Assembly: GCA_030625695.1 (NCBI GenBank)
Contig: DAOUQK010000235.1
Location: forward strand, 1-6,012
Length of the DNA: 6,012 nt
From: Paracoccaceae bacterium
GTDB taxonomy: Bacteria; Pseudomonadota; Alphaproteobacteria; Rhodobacterales; Rhodobacteraceae
Reading direction: 5' to 3'
The notes beneath the pieces are model-generated. The model saw nothing but the letters and a program-made list of their open reading frames with translations. It was not told where the DNA came from and made no database searches. Positions 1-6,012 of the stretch are shown here, piece by piece (positions within the stretch are counted from its first letter, which is position 1; the number at the start of each line of letters is the position of its first letter). The position numbers and the translations under genes were made by a program.

Positions 1-944
1 GACATTTGTTCGTACAATAACCCCTCGCGGATGCCATAGCTTGAGATGGCGATGTCTTTGGGCTTGAAGGCGCGAATCAGGCGGGCCAGCACCTCGAGCG
101 CGTAAGGCACCAGGGCCATGCGGGCGGCGGAAACGCGGGCCAATGCGCGCAGGTTTTCGGGGTCACGGCCTTCGGCAAAGCGGATGGTTTCCTGCACCGA
201 AGTCACGGTCATGCGGTATTCATGCAAAACGCTTAGGGGATAGCCGCGCCGTGCCATGTCAATCCGGGCAATTGCGCGCCAACTGCCGCCGACCAGAAAC
301 AGCCGGTCGCGCTGCGAGCCCATGGTCGCTTTCAGCCCGTCCACCACAGTTTTGATGTGGGCGCGGCGACCCTTGCGCCCGCCTTTCAGGTCGCGCAGTT
401 TCAACGGTCCAAGTTCTGAGGTGACGCGCCGCCCCACCTTGCCTTTACCAATCTCGGCCAGCTCCATCGACGCCCCGCCAATGTCGCAGATCAACCCATA
501 GGCACCGGGCCAGCCGAGCAGCACGCCTTGGGCCGAAAGCCGGGCCTCTTCCTTGCCGTTGATCACCTGAATTTCCAGACCGGTCTGGGCCAGTACGTCG
601 GCGCAAAACTCCGGGCCGTCGATTGCGTCGCGCACGGCGGCGGTGGCGACAACGCTAAGCGGTGGTAGTTGCATGCCGTCCGCCAAATGGGCAAACCGGA
701 TCAGCGCCTTCAGAGCGCGCGCACGTCCCTCGGGGTTCAGCCGCCCGGAGGTGGCCAGCCCGGCCCCCAGCCCGCACATGATCTTTTCGTTATAGAAATA
801 GGCGGGCGAGCGGGCAGCACCATCAAACACCACCAGCCGGACCGAGTTTGATCCGACATCGACCACGCCAACTCTGGACAAGGCCCGCGCGTCGGGGTCG
901 TTGAATAAAGGGCGACCGAAGGGGTTTGGGGATTGTGCGATAAT
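1..944 (-). CDS. ppx: Exopolyphosphatase (Ppx/GppA family), 3' end cut off by the window edge
   Basis: Hydrolyses terminal phosphates from inorganic polyphosphate in the cytoplasm; the fold is the ASKHA (actin/hexokinase-like) ATPase fold. Counting from the ATT at 944-942, 314 codons are visible. Family motifs appear in order: first phosphate loop VDVGSNSVRL (residues 28-37), VATAAVRDA, the acidic NGKEEARL (129-136), second phosphate loop CDIGGASMEL (153-162), LVGGSWRAI (217-225) and SSYGIREGLLY (301-311). The family is usually 300 to about 500 residues, so a C-terminal part may be missing. The gene directly follows ppk and is probably co-transcribed with it. The start is uncertain. The frame opens right after the ppk stop at 963-965 and contains no ATG, GTG or TTG before a TTG at 881-879 (residue 22). 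I chose ATT because GAGGA lies just upstream and because the stretch PFGRPLFNDPDAR, which I recall as usual in related proteins, would otherwise be lost. Family assignment is secure; the start is not. Confidence 0.93.
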   Translation of the reverse strand, partial: MIAQSPNPFGRPLFNDPDARALSRVGVVDVGSNSVRLVVFDGAARSPAYFYNEKIMCGLGAGLATSGRLNPEGRARALKALIRFAHLADGMQLPPLSVVATAAVRDAIDGPEFCADVLAQTGLEIQVINGKEEARLSAQGVLLGWPGAYGLICDIGGASMELAEIGKGKVGRRVTSELGPLKLRDLKGGRKGRRAHIKTVVDGLKATMGSQRDRLFLVGGSWRAIARIDMARRGYPLSVLHEYRMTVTSVQETIRFAEGRDPENLRALARVSAARMALVPYALEVLARLIRAFKPKDIAISSYGIREGLLYEQM

Positions 945-948
945 CTTG

Positions 949-953
949 TCCTC
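949..953 (-). promoter_or_regulatory. Putative ribosome-binding site of ppx (GAGGA)
   Basis: On the minus strand GAGGA ends 4 bases before an ATT (944-942) and 7 bases before an ATC (941-939). It sits in the short spacer after the ppk stop codon. It is the only purine-rich Shine-Dalgarno-like sequence near the beginning of the ppx frame and is the main argument for a non-ATG start there. Termination-reinitiation from ppk would also fit. The function is inferred from position and sequence only. Confidence 0.45.
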
Positions 954-962
954 GGGCGCGCG

Positions 963-3173
963 TTAATCTTCTGTGTGGGTCAGTTTGGGTACGTCCGACG
1001 CCCCCGCCGAGCCACGCCCGGACAGCGATGGGTTTTCCATGAAAAACCGGTGACAGTTGAAGGCGAATTCACCATCTGGGACGGGTTGGCGGGCAAATGT
1101 ACCGTCTGGGTGCATGATCCAGCTTTGCGCCATATCACCAAGGTTGGCGGCCATGATCTGGCTGACGATCTGGGCCTTGACCGTTGGGTTATTGATTTCA
1201 ACCAGGGTTTCCACCCGCCGGTTAAGATTGCGACCCATCCAGTCGGCGGAACTGATGAACACCCGTGCCTTTTTGGCGGGCAGCCCAAAGCCATTACCGA
1301 AACAGACGATGCGCGAATGTTCCAGAAACCGGCCAATCACCGATTTCACCCGAATGTTTTCTGACAGGCCTTTGACGCCGGGTCGCAGCCCGCAAATACC
1401 CCGGATGATCAGGCTGATCTGCACCCCGCCTTGCGAGGCGCGGTATAGCGCGTCGATCACTTCGGAGTCGATCAGCGCGTTCATTTTGGCCCAGATCATG
1501 GCGGGTTTTCCGGCCTTGGCATGGGTAATCTCGGCGTCAATCATGGCGATCAGTTTTGACTTCAGGGTCAACGGCGAGATCGCCAGATTATCCAGCACTT
1601 CCGGTTGGGCGTAACCCGACAGATAGTTGAACACTTTGATCGCATCGCGGCCCAGTTTGGTATCGCACGTGAACAGCGACAAATCGGTATAAAACCGCGC
1701 GGTGATGGGATGGTAATTGCCGGTGCCGTAGTGGGTATAGGTCACCAGTTTATCCCCCTCGCGCCGGACTACAATGGAGATTTTGGCGTGAGTTTTCAGA
1801 TCTGTAAAACCGTAAACCACATGCGCCCCGGCCCGTTCCAGACGACGCGACTGGCGAATATTTGCGGCCTCGTCAAACCGCGCCCTAAGTTCGACCAGTG
1901 CGGTCACCGACTTACCAGCCTCTGCCGCCTCGCACAACGCTTCTACAATGGGGCTGTCGCGCGAGGTGCGATAGAATGTCTGGCGGATCGCCACCACATC
2001 CGGGTCACGCGCCGCCTGTTGCAGAAAGCGGACTACCATGTCGAACGTCTCATACGGGTGGTGCAGCAGCATGTCTTTTTGGCGGATTGCGGCGAACATG
2101 TCGCCCTCAAAGTCGCTGACCCGTTCGGGCACACGCGAGGTGAATGGGGGCCATTGCAGGTCAGGCCGGTCAATCTCGACCAACTGGTCGAGATCGGCCA
2201 TGCCGATCATGCCGTCCACCTCGACCACCTCGTCCGGGTCGACCCGAAGTTCCTTCATGATCAGCTGCATCAGCTTGGGCGGCGCGCCGGTCGAATGGGT
2301 CATCCGCACCACTTCGCCACGACGCCGCCGTTTCAGGGCGACTTCGAATTCGCGCACCAGGTCTTCGGCTTCTTCCTCGACCTCAAGATCGCTGTCGCGC
2401 AGCACCTGAAATTCGAAGTGGGATTTGAGGCGGTAACCGGGAAACAGGTCTTCGATGTGCAGGATCAGCAGTTCTTCCAGTGGCAGGAACCGGTGTTGGC
2501 CGGGGCCGCAAGGTAACGGGATGAACCGGTCAATCTGGCGCGGCACAGGTAACAGCGCCTGAAGCGGTTTCTTGTCGCTTTGGCGTACCAGTTGCAGGGC
2601 AAGGGTATAGCCGGTGTTGGGGATGAACGGGAACGGGTGGGCCGGGTCAATGGCCAGCGGCGACAGGACGGGGAACACCTGGGTCAGGAACATATCCGCC
2701 AGAAAGGTCTTGTCCTTTTCCAATAGGGCGTCGCGGGTCAGGACGATGACGCCCTGGGCCTCAAGTTCCTGGGTCAGAGCGCTTAAAACCCGCTGTTGCG
2801 CCTGCATCAGTTTACGGGCGTCTTCGTGGATCAGGGTTAATTGCTGGGCCGGGGACAGCCCGTCGGCAGCGGGTGCTGTGTGTCCACCATTGTGAAGTTC
2901 GCGGAGCCCGGCCACGCGCACGGTAAAAAACTCGTCCAGATTATTGGCCGAGATCGACACGAACCGTAAGCGTTCCAGCAGGGGCACACGGGGGTTTTCC
3001 GCCTCTTCCAATACGCGCCAGTTGAAGTTGAGCCAGCTAAGTTCGCGGTTGTTGAACCGCCCGGGGCCAGTGATGTCGATACCCGGCAGGTCGACCGGTG
3101 CGACAAACGCCGATTTGAGGAAATCGGCATGAGTCGCAGTTTGAGTTGTAGTTTGAGGCACGTCGTGGAGCAT
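963..3173 (-). CDS. ppk: Polyphosphate kinase 1
   Basis: Reversibly transfers the gamma-phosphate of ATP onto a growing polyphosphate chain. The protein has 736 residues, within the PPK1 range, with about 30 extra N-terminal residues compared with the E. coli enzyme. N-terminal domain: RELSWLNFNWRV (43-54) and NNLDEFFTVRV (77-87), where Asn78 corresponds to the E. coli adenine-contacting Asn45. A head domain with an acidic/basic helix follows (about 263-290). The two phospholipase D-like C domains hold FYRTSRDSP (400-408), ELRARFDEAANI (428-439), DLKTHAKI (458-465) with His462 as the predicted phosphorylated residue (E. coli His435), His619 in FLEHSRI (E. coli His592) and SSADWMGRNLNRR (641-653). 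A constant offset of 27 also places E. coli Arg375 and Arg405 at Arg402 and Arg432, so the catalytic set looks intact. It starts at ATG, 45 bases after hdaA; the bases before it (AACTCCCTC) are pyrimidine-rich with no clear Shine-Dalgarno sequence, so translation may be coupled to hdaA. It ends with TAA just before ppx. Confidence 0.98.
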   Translation of the reverse strand: MLHDVPQTTTQTATHADFLKSAFVAPVDLPGIDITGPGRFNNRELSWLNFNWRVLEEAENPRVPLLERLRFVSISANNLDEFFTVRVAGLRELHNGGHTAPAADGLSPAQQLTLIHEDARKLMQAQQRVLSALTQELEAQGVIVLTRDALLEKDKTFLADMFLTQVFPVLSPLAIDPAHPFPFIPNTGYTLALQLVRQSDKKPLQALLPVPRQIDRFIPLPCGPGQHRFLPLEELLILHIEDLFPGYRLKSHFEFQVLRDSDLEVEEEAEDLVREFEVALKRRRRGEVVRMTHSTGAPPKLMQLIMKELRVDPDEVVEVDGMIGMADLDQLVEIDRPDLQWPPFTSRVPERVSDFEGDMFAAIRQKDMLLHHPYETFDMVVRFLQQAARDPDVVAIRQTFYRTSRDSPIVEALCEAAEAGKSVTALVELRARFDEAANIRQSRRLERAGAHVVYGFTDLKTHAKISIVVRREGDKLVTYTHYGTGNYHPITARFYTDLSLFTCDTKLGRDAIKVFNYLSGYAQPEVLDNLAISPLTLKSKLIAMIDAEITHAKAGKPAMIWAKMNALIDSEVIDALYRASQGGVQISLIIRGICGLRPGVKGLSENIRVKSVIGRFLEHSRIVCFGNGFGLPAKKARVFISSADWMGRNLNRRVETLVEINNPTVKAQIVSQIMAANLGDMAQSWIMHPDGTFARQPVPDGEFAFNCHRFFMENPSLSGRGSAGASDVPKLTHTED

Positions 3174-3218
3174 GAGGGAGTTCTGACATTTGCGGCGGGA
3201 AAGGCGACTGTACCCGGT

Positions 3219-3896
3219 TCAGCCCCGTTCAGCAATCAGGCGCACCGCAAGAGGGCGTGAAATGGCACAGGATTGCGCCATCGCCGCGCCGTCAAGCCGC
3301 GCCACAATGGCGGCGGCGGCCTGATAGGACCGATCCATATGCGCGACAAGGTATGGGATCACATCTGGTTTCGGGGTGATTTGCCGGTCGTTGAACAGCT
3401 TGGCCAATAAGGCGGCAAGCAAGGCGTCGTCGGGCGGTGCCAGGCTGACCAGATGCGCGCCCGCCATGCGGCTTTGCAGATCGGGCAGGGACAGGCCCCA
3501 GTGTGACGGCGCTGATCTGCCGGTCAGCAACAAGGGCTGACCTTGAGCCAAGGTCAGGTTGTGCAGGTGAAACAAGGCTGCCTGTGCGGCAGCGTTGCGG
3601 GCTATTTCCGGCACGTCTTCGACAGCGACCGGGGATTGGGCCAGGGTTGGTACATCGCCGTCGCGCAGGTCGCGGGCGTTCAGCACGGATGCCCCCGATT
3701 GCGCCGCCCAGACATTGGTCAGGTGGGTTTTTCCCGACCCTTCGGGGCCACAAAGCACCAGCTTGCCATCAGGCCAGGACGGCACATTTTCGATGGTGGC
3801 GACGGCCACGGCATTGCCGGGCGAGACAAAGAAATCGTCCCGGCCCAAGGCAGGTTTGGACGGAAGATCAAAGGCGAGCTGTTTGGGCGGATTCAC
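3219..3896 (-). CDS. hdaA: DnaA-related replication regulator HdaA (Hda family)
   Basis: Hda proteins bind the DNA sliding clamp and stimulate ATP hydrolysis by DnaA, preventing repeated initiation of replication. The 225-residue protein starts with KQLAFDL (5-11), which fits the clamp-binding QL-x-x-x-L pattern of the family. A single AAA+ domain follows: Walker A GPEGSGKTH (50-58), Walker B-like VAVEDVPEI (90-98), a sensor-1-like strand LLLTGRSAP (122-130), a candidate arginine finger in DLQSR (Arg143), and a sensor-2/lid region around MDRSYQAAAAI (187-197). There is no DnaA domain IV DNA-binding helix-turn-helix, which separates it from DnaA itself and matches Hda length. The start is GTG; the nearest purine-rich sequence, GGATGAG, is 12 bases away and overlaps the AI-2E gene end, so initiation is probably coupled to that gene. 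The spacer to the AI-2E stop is only 9 bases. The name hdaA follows Caulobacter usage; a DnaA-like paralogue of another role is less likely. Confidence 0.9.
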   Translation of the reverse strand: MNPPKQLAFDLPSKPALGRDDFFVSPGNAVAVATIENVPSWPDGKLVLCGPEGSGKTHLTNVWAAQSGASVLNARDLRDGDVPTLAQSPVAVEDVPEIARNAAAQAALFHLHNLTLAQGQPLLLTGRSAPSHWGLSLPDLQSRMAGAHLVSLAPPDDALLAALLAKLFNDRQITPKPDVIPYLVAHMDRSYQAAAAIVARLDGAAMAQSCAISRPLAVRLIAERG

Positions 3897-3905
3897 GGGG
3901 TTTGG

Positions 3906-4973
3906 TCACTCATCCTTGGTGCGGCTTTCGCCTTGAAACAGGCTGCTTTCAGTATACTGCCCGACACCAAAGCGCGCCACCACGCCCAACACCGCCGCCA
4001 ATGGCACGGCCACCAGCATGCCGATAAACCCGAACAGCCCACCAAATACTGATAGCGCCAGCAACAGCCAGACCGGATGCAATCCAATTGATCCTCCGAC
4101 CAGTTTAGGCGTCAGAAAGTTGCCTTCGACCACTTGGCCGATGACAAATATTAACGCTACAAGGCCGATCGACCCCCATTCGCCCCAGAACTGAAACAAC
4201 GCCAGGCCAATCGCCAGCGACCCGCCGATTAACGCCCCAAGATAAGGGATGAACGTGACCAATCCGGCAATAAATCCGACCACAAGGCCAAATTGCAGGC
4301 CCACAGCCATCAATGCGACGGCATAGTAGGTGCCAAGGATCAGGCTGACCATGCCCATGCCACGGATAAAGGAAGCCAGCGTGTCGTCGACTTCGCGCGC
4401 CAATTGGCGCACGACGGGTGCGTGATCACGCGGCAACAATTCGTCGACCCGCGCGATCATTCGGTCCCAGTCAAGCAGCAAATAAACCGCGACCACCGGG
4501 GTGATCAGTAGAAGAATTATGATGTTGATCAATGATTTGGCCGAACCAAGCACACCGTTCAATACCGCCCCACCTTTGCTTTTCAGGGCCTCACCGATAT
4601 CGATCAACGCGTGTCGGATGCTGGAGTTTTCGTCCAGCAAGGACGGAAACCTGTCGCTGAAAAATGCCCATAGGTCGCGGAACACCTGCGGCATGATCTC
4701 GATCAGCTCAACCATTTGTTTGATCAGGGTAGGGATGACGGCCAGAGCCAGGATTACAAATACCACAATGGCGCCGACGGTGATCAGCGCCGTGGCCAGG
4801 GTGCGCGATAGCCCCCAGGTTTCAAGCCGGTCAGCCACGGGATCCATGAAGTACGCAATTGCCCCGCCCAGAACAAAGGGCAGCAGCATGTTGCCCAGCA
4901 GCCAAAGGGCCAGCACCAGCACCAACGCGGCGATGCTCCAATATCTGACTTGGTCCTGGCGTTGCATTGGCAT
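3906..4973 (-). CDS. AI-2E family (PerM/UPF0118) inner-membrane transporter
   Basis: A 355-residue polytopic membrane protein of the family that includes E. coli TqsA and PerM and some sodium/proton antiporters. The substrate cannot be told from sequence, and the AI-2 label should not be taken as proof of autoinducer export. Hydrophobic segments lie at about 11-42 (likely a pair), 58-84, 146-168, 204-226, 228-256, 265-282 and 300-333. A more polar stretch at about 85-145, which may form the family's extra-membrane domain, follows the second segment. Family signatures are TFIPYLGALIGG (240-251) and GNFLTPKLVGGSIGLHP (284-300), followed by a glycine-rich GGLFGFIGMLVAVPLAA (311-327). The ATG at 4973 has AAGGA at 4980-4984, six bases upstream, which favours it over a second ATG two codons later. 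It is the first gene of the likely AI-2E - hdaA - ppk - ppx unit; its TGA lies 9 bases before the hdaA start. Confidence 0.92.
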   Translation of the reverse strand: MPMQRQDQVRYWSIAALVLVLALWLLGNMLLPFVLGGAIAYFMDPVADRLETWGLSRTLATALITVGAIVVFVILALAVIPTLIKQMVELIEIMPQVFRDLWAFFSDRFPSLLDENSSIRHALIDIGEALKSKGGAVLNGVLGSAKSLINIIILLLITPVVAVYLLLDWDRMIARVDELLPRDHAPVVRQLAREVDDTLASFIRGMGMVSLILGTYYAVALMAVGLQFGLVVGFIAGLVTFIPYLGALIGGSLAIGLALFQFWGEWGSIGLVALIFVIGQVVEGNFLTPKLVGGSIGLHPVWLLLALSVFGGLFGFIGMLVAVPLAAVLGVVARFGVGQYTESSLFQGESRTKDE

Positions 4974-4997
4974 GTGTTATCCTTGTTTGGTTGCTTT

Positions 4998-5026
4998 CAC
5001 ATTGCCCATGCAAGGGCAGGTTTCAA
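4998..5026 (-). promoter_or_regulatory. Tentative promoter for the AI-2E - hdaA - ppk - ppx unit
   Basis: In the 85-base gap between the permease stop and the AI-2E start, the minus strand has TTGAAA (5021-5026), then 17 bases, then AATGTG (4998-5003). The first matches a sigma-70 -35 box well; the second is a poor -10 box. The gap is the only intergenic space in the window large enough to hold a promoter comfortably. A small inverted repeat (5003-5018) lies in the spacer. Support is limited to spacing and partial consensus. Confidence 0.25.
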
Positions 5027-5058
5027 GAGGGGTGGTGGGGAAATAATGGTCTCGTGAC

Positions 5059-5859
5059 TTAGCGCCGTTCGGGTTTCGCGCGCATCCGCGCCTCTAACCG
5101 GCGCAACAAAAGCGACAAGGTTATGGTCATGATCAGATAGATCAGAGCGACCACATTATAGGTCTCGAAATAGCGGAAATTGCCGGCGGCGGTGATTTTC
5201 CCCAATTGAGTGATGTCCAGCACACCCAGCACCGACACCAGCGAGCTGTCTTTGATCATGGCGATAAAGTCATTGCCAAGGGGGGGCATGATGGTGCGGA
5301 TCGCTTGGGGGAAAACGATGAACCGGAAGCGCAGCCAATTGGTCAGGCCAAGGGCTTTGGCGGCTTCGATCTGGCCCACGTCAACGGATTGCAACCCGGC
5401 CCGGAACACTTCGGCGATAAACGCAGAGTAGCCGATGGTCAGGGCAATGATCGCCCGCCAAAGTAGCGGGAAGTCACGGTTGCGGATCGGGTCAAATCCA
5501 AGGTTGGCGGTGAGCCAGTTCCACAAAGACACCACCCCCGGGGCCAGCACGAAAGCGACGTAGAGCAGCAGAACGATGATTGGAATGCCGCGCACGATCT
5601 CGATATAAAACCGCGCCATCTGACGTAGCACCAACCAGCGCGAGAGCGAGGCAAGCGCGAGCAGCAGGCCGATGCCTGCGGCCAGAGAAAACCCGGCCAA
5701 CGTCACGAAGATGGTGATGCCGATGCCTTTGGACAATGTGGTCAGAACCTGCGCATAAAGCGCGTCTGACACCACACGGTACATCAGAAAGGCGGCAATC
5801 GCGGCGGCGATCACCAACCACCACGGGAAATCCTTGTCCTGAGGGGCGGAGGGTATCAC
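5059..5859 (-). CDS. Polar amino-acid ABC transporter permease (HisM/GlnP family)
   Basis: Inner-membrane subunit of an uptake ABC transporter of the polar amino-acid family; it passes substrate delivered by the periplasmic binding protein and couples to a cytoplasmic ATPase. The 266 residues give about five membrane helices (roughly 11-28, 43-71, 91-113, 134-157, 233-252). The ATPase-coupling EAA loop is clear: AGLQSVDVGQIEAAKALGL (154-172) followed by FPQAIRTIMPPLGND (183-197). Other family marks are GIGITIFVTLAG (45-56) and EIVRGIPIIVLLLY (87-100), close to the usual ExxRGxPxLVQL pattern. The start is GTG, with AGGG at 5867-5870 seven bases upstream; the next in-frame ATG would remove the first helix. 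It follows the binding-protein gene by 30 bases, a normal operon arrangement. No ATPase gene follows, so the ATPase must be encoded upstream of the window or elsewhere. The exact substrate cannot be read from the sequence. Confidence 0.95.
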   Translation of the reverse strand: MIPSAPQDKDFPWWLVIAAAIAAFLMYRVVSDALYAQVLTTLSKGIGITIFVTLAGFSLAAGIGLLLALASLSRWLVLRQMARFYIEIVRGIPIIVLLLYVAFVLAPGVVSLWNWLTANLGFDPIRNRDFPLLWRAIIALTIGYSAFIAEVFRAGLQSVDVGQIEAAKALGLTNWLRFRFIVFPQAIRTIMPPLGNDFIAMIKDSSLVSVLGVLDITQLGKITAAGNFRYFETYNVVALIYLIMTITLSLLLRRLEARMRAKPERR

Positions 5860-5889
5860 AATTTTGCCCTGAGGCCGCGTGAGATCAGG

Positions 5890-6012
5890 TCAACCACCGA
5901 TCTTGAAGTCAAGGAACCACTTCTGGTTCAGGGCCTCGATGGTGCCATCGTCCTTCATCGACTGAATGGCCGCGTTCATCGCCCCGACCAGTTCGCTGCC
6001 TTTGGGAAAGAT
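5890..6012 (-). CDS. Periplasmic amino-acid-binding protein of an ABC transporter, C-terminal fragment
   Basis: Only the last 40 codons are in the window; the gene enters from the right edge in an open frame and ends with TGA at 5890-5892. The visible part, from IFPKGSELVGAMN through IQSMKDDGTIEALNQKWF, is the typical end of family 3 (SBP_bac_3) solute-binding proteins. In these, a K/R-x-x-x-L-x-x-x-h-N-x-A-h pattern is followed by a helix with 'DGT' and 'KWF'. The protein should bind an amino acid in the periplasm and deliver it to the permease encoded 30 bases downstream. Its signal peptide and ligand-binding residues lie outside the window, so specificity is unknown. The close spacing and matching family with the permease support the call despite the short length. 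Confidence 0.85.
   Translation of the reverse strand: MFPKGSELVGAMNAAIQSMKDDGTIEALNQKWFLDFKIGG

Noticed and set aside
1605..2516. Plus-strand open frame of 303 codons antisense to ppk
   Set aside because: It lies entirely inside the ppk coding sequence, has no recognisable family motifs, and is the kind of long antisense frame expected from GC-rich codon usage.
3174..3218. Possible Pho box upstream of ppk (ATGTCAG resembling CTGTCAT)
   Set aside because: Only one half-site with partial match is present; the required repeated 7-base units with an AT-rich linker are absent.
3503..4052. Overlapping plus-strand open frames of 174 and 169 codons across hdaA and the AI-2E gene end
   Set aside because: Both are antisense to well-supported genes, their translations show no domain or membrane pattern, and they conflict with each other.
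4501..5046. Plus-strand open frame of 181 codons antisense to the AI-2E gene
   Set aside because: It mirrors the hydrophobic coding sequence of the opposite strand and is serine/arginine-rich without any family signature.
5280..5286. Run of G bases within the permease gene, considered as a frameshift slippage site
   Set aside because: The permease frame continues intact through it into conserved residues (MPPLGND), and no overlapping frame with coding character is present.
5868..5889. Inverted repeat CCTGA/TCAGG between the binding-protein and permease genes, considered as an attenuator or terminator
   Set aside because: The stem is only 5 base pairs with a 12-base loop and no T-run; part of it coincides with the permease ribosome-binding region, so chance is likely.

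Overview
The window looks like a chromosomal segment of an alphaproteobacterium, most likely of the Rhodobacteraceae/Roseobacter type. It is GC-rich, its genes are tightly packed, and its HdaA, polyphosphate kinase and exopolyphosphatase read like members of that group. The assignment comes from remembered sequence style and gene order; no database was searched. No mobile element, tRNA, rRNA, CRISPR array or integrated prophage gene is visible.

All six genes lie on the minus strand, so transcription runs from position 6012 towards 1. In transcription order: the last 40 codons of an amino-acid ABC transporter substrate-binding protein (5890-6012); its membrane permease (5059-5859); an 85-bp gap with a tentative promoter; an AI-2E/PerM-family membrane protein (3906-4973); the DnaA-related AAA+ regulator HdaA (3219-3896); polyphosphate kinase ppk (963-3173); and exopolyphosphatase ppx, running off the left edge (1-944). 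No stretch longer than 300 bases is without a gene.

There are probably two transcription units. The first is polar amino-acid uptake; its ATPase gene is not inside the window. The second is AI-2E transporter - hdaA - ppk - ppx, with gaps of 9, 45 and about 18 bases. It pairs the enzyme that makes polyphosphate with the one that degrades it, behind the factor that helps switch off DnaA after initiation.

The main oddities are at the level of reading. First, ppx has no ATG, GTG or TTG at the start of its reading frame; the best-placed start is an ATT (or ATC) behind a GAGGA ribosome-binding sequence, with an internal TTG as the alternative. Second, the AI-2E, hdaA, ppk and ppx genes all sit in one reading frame, separated only by single stop codons and short open spacers. 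Both can be read directly from the sequence; their functional meaning is inference. I see no convincing new biological system; most of the window is ordinary housekeeping sequence.
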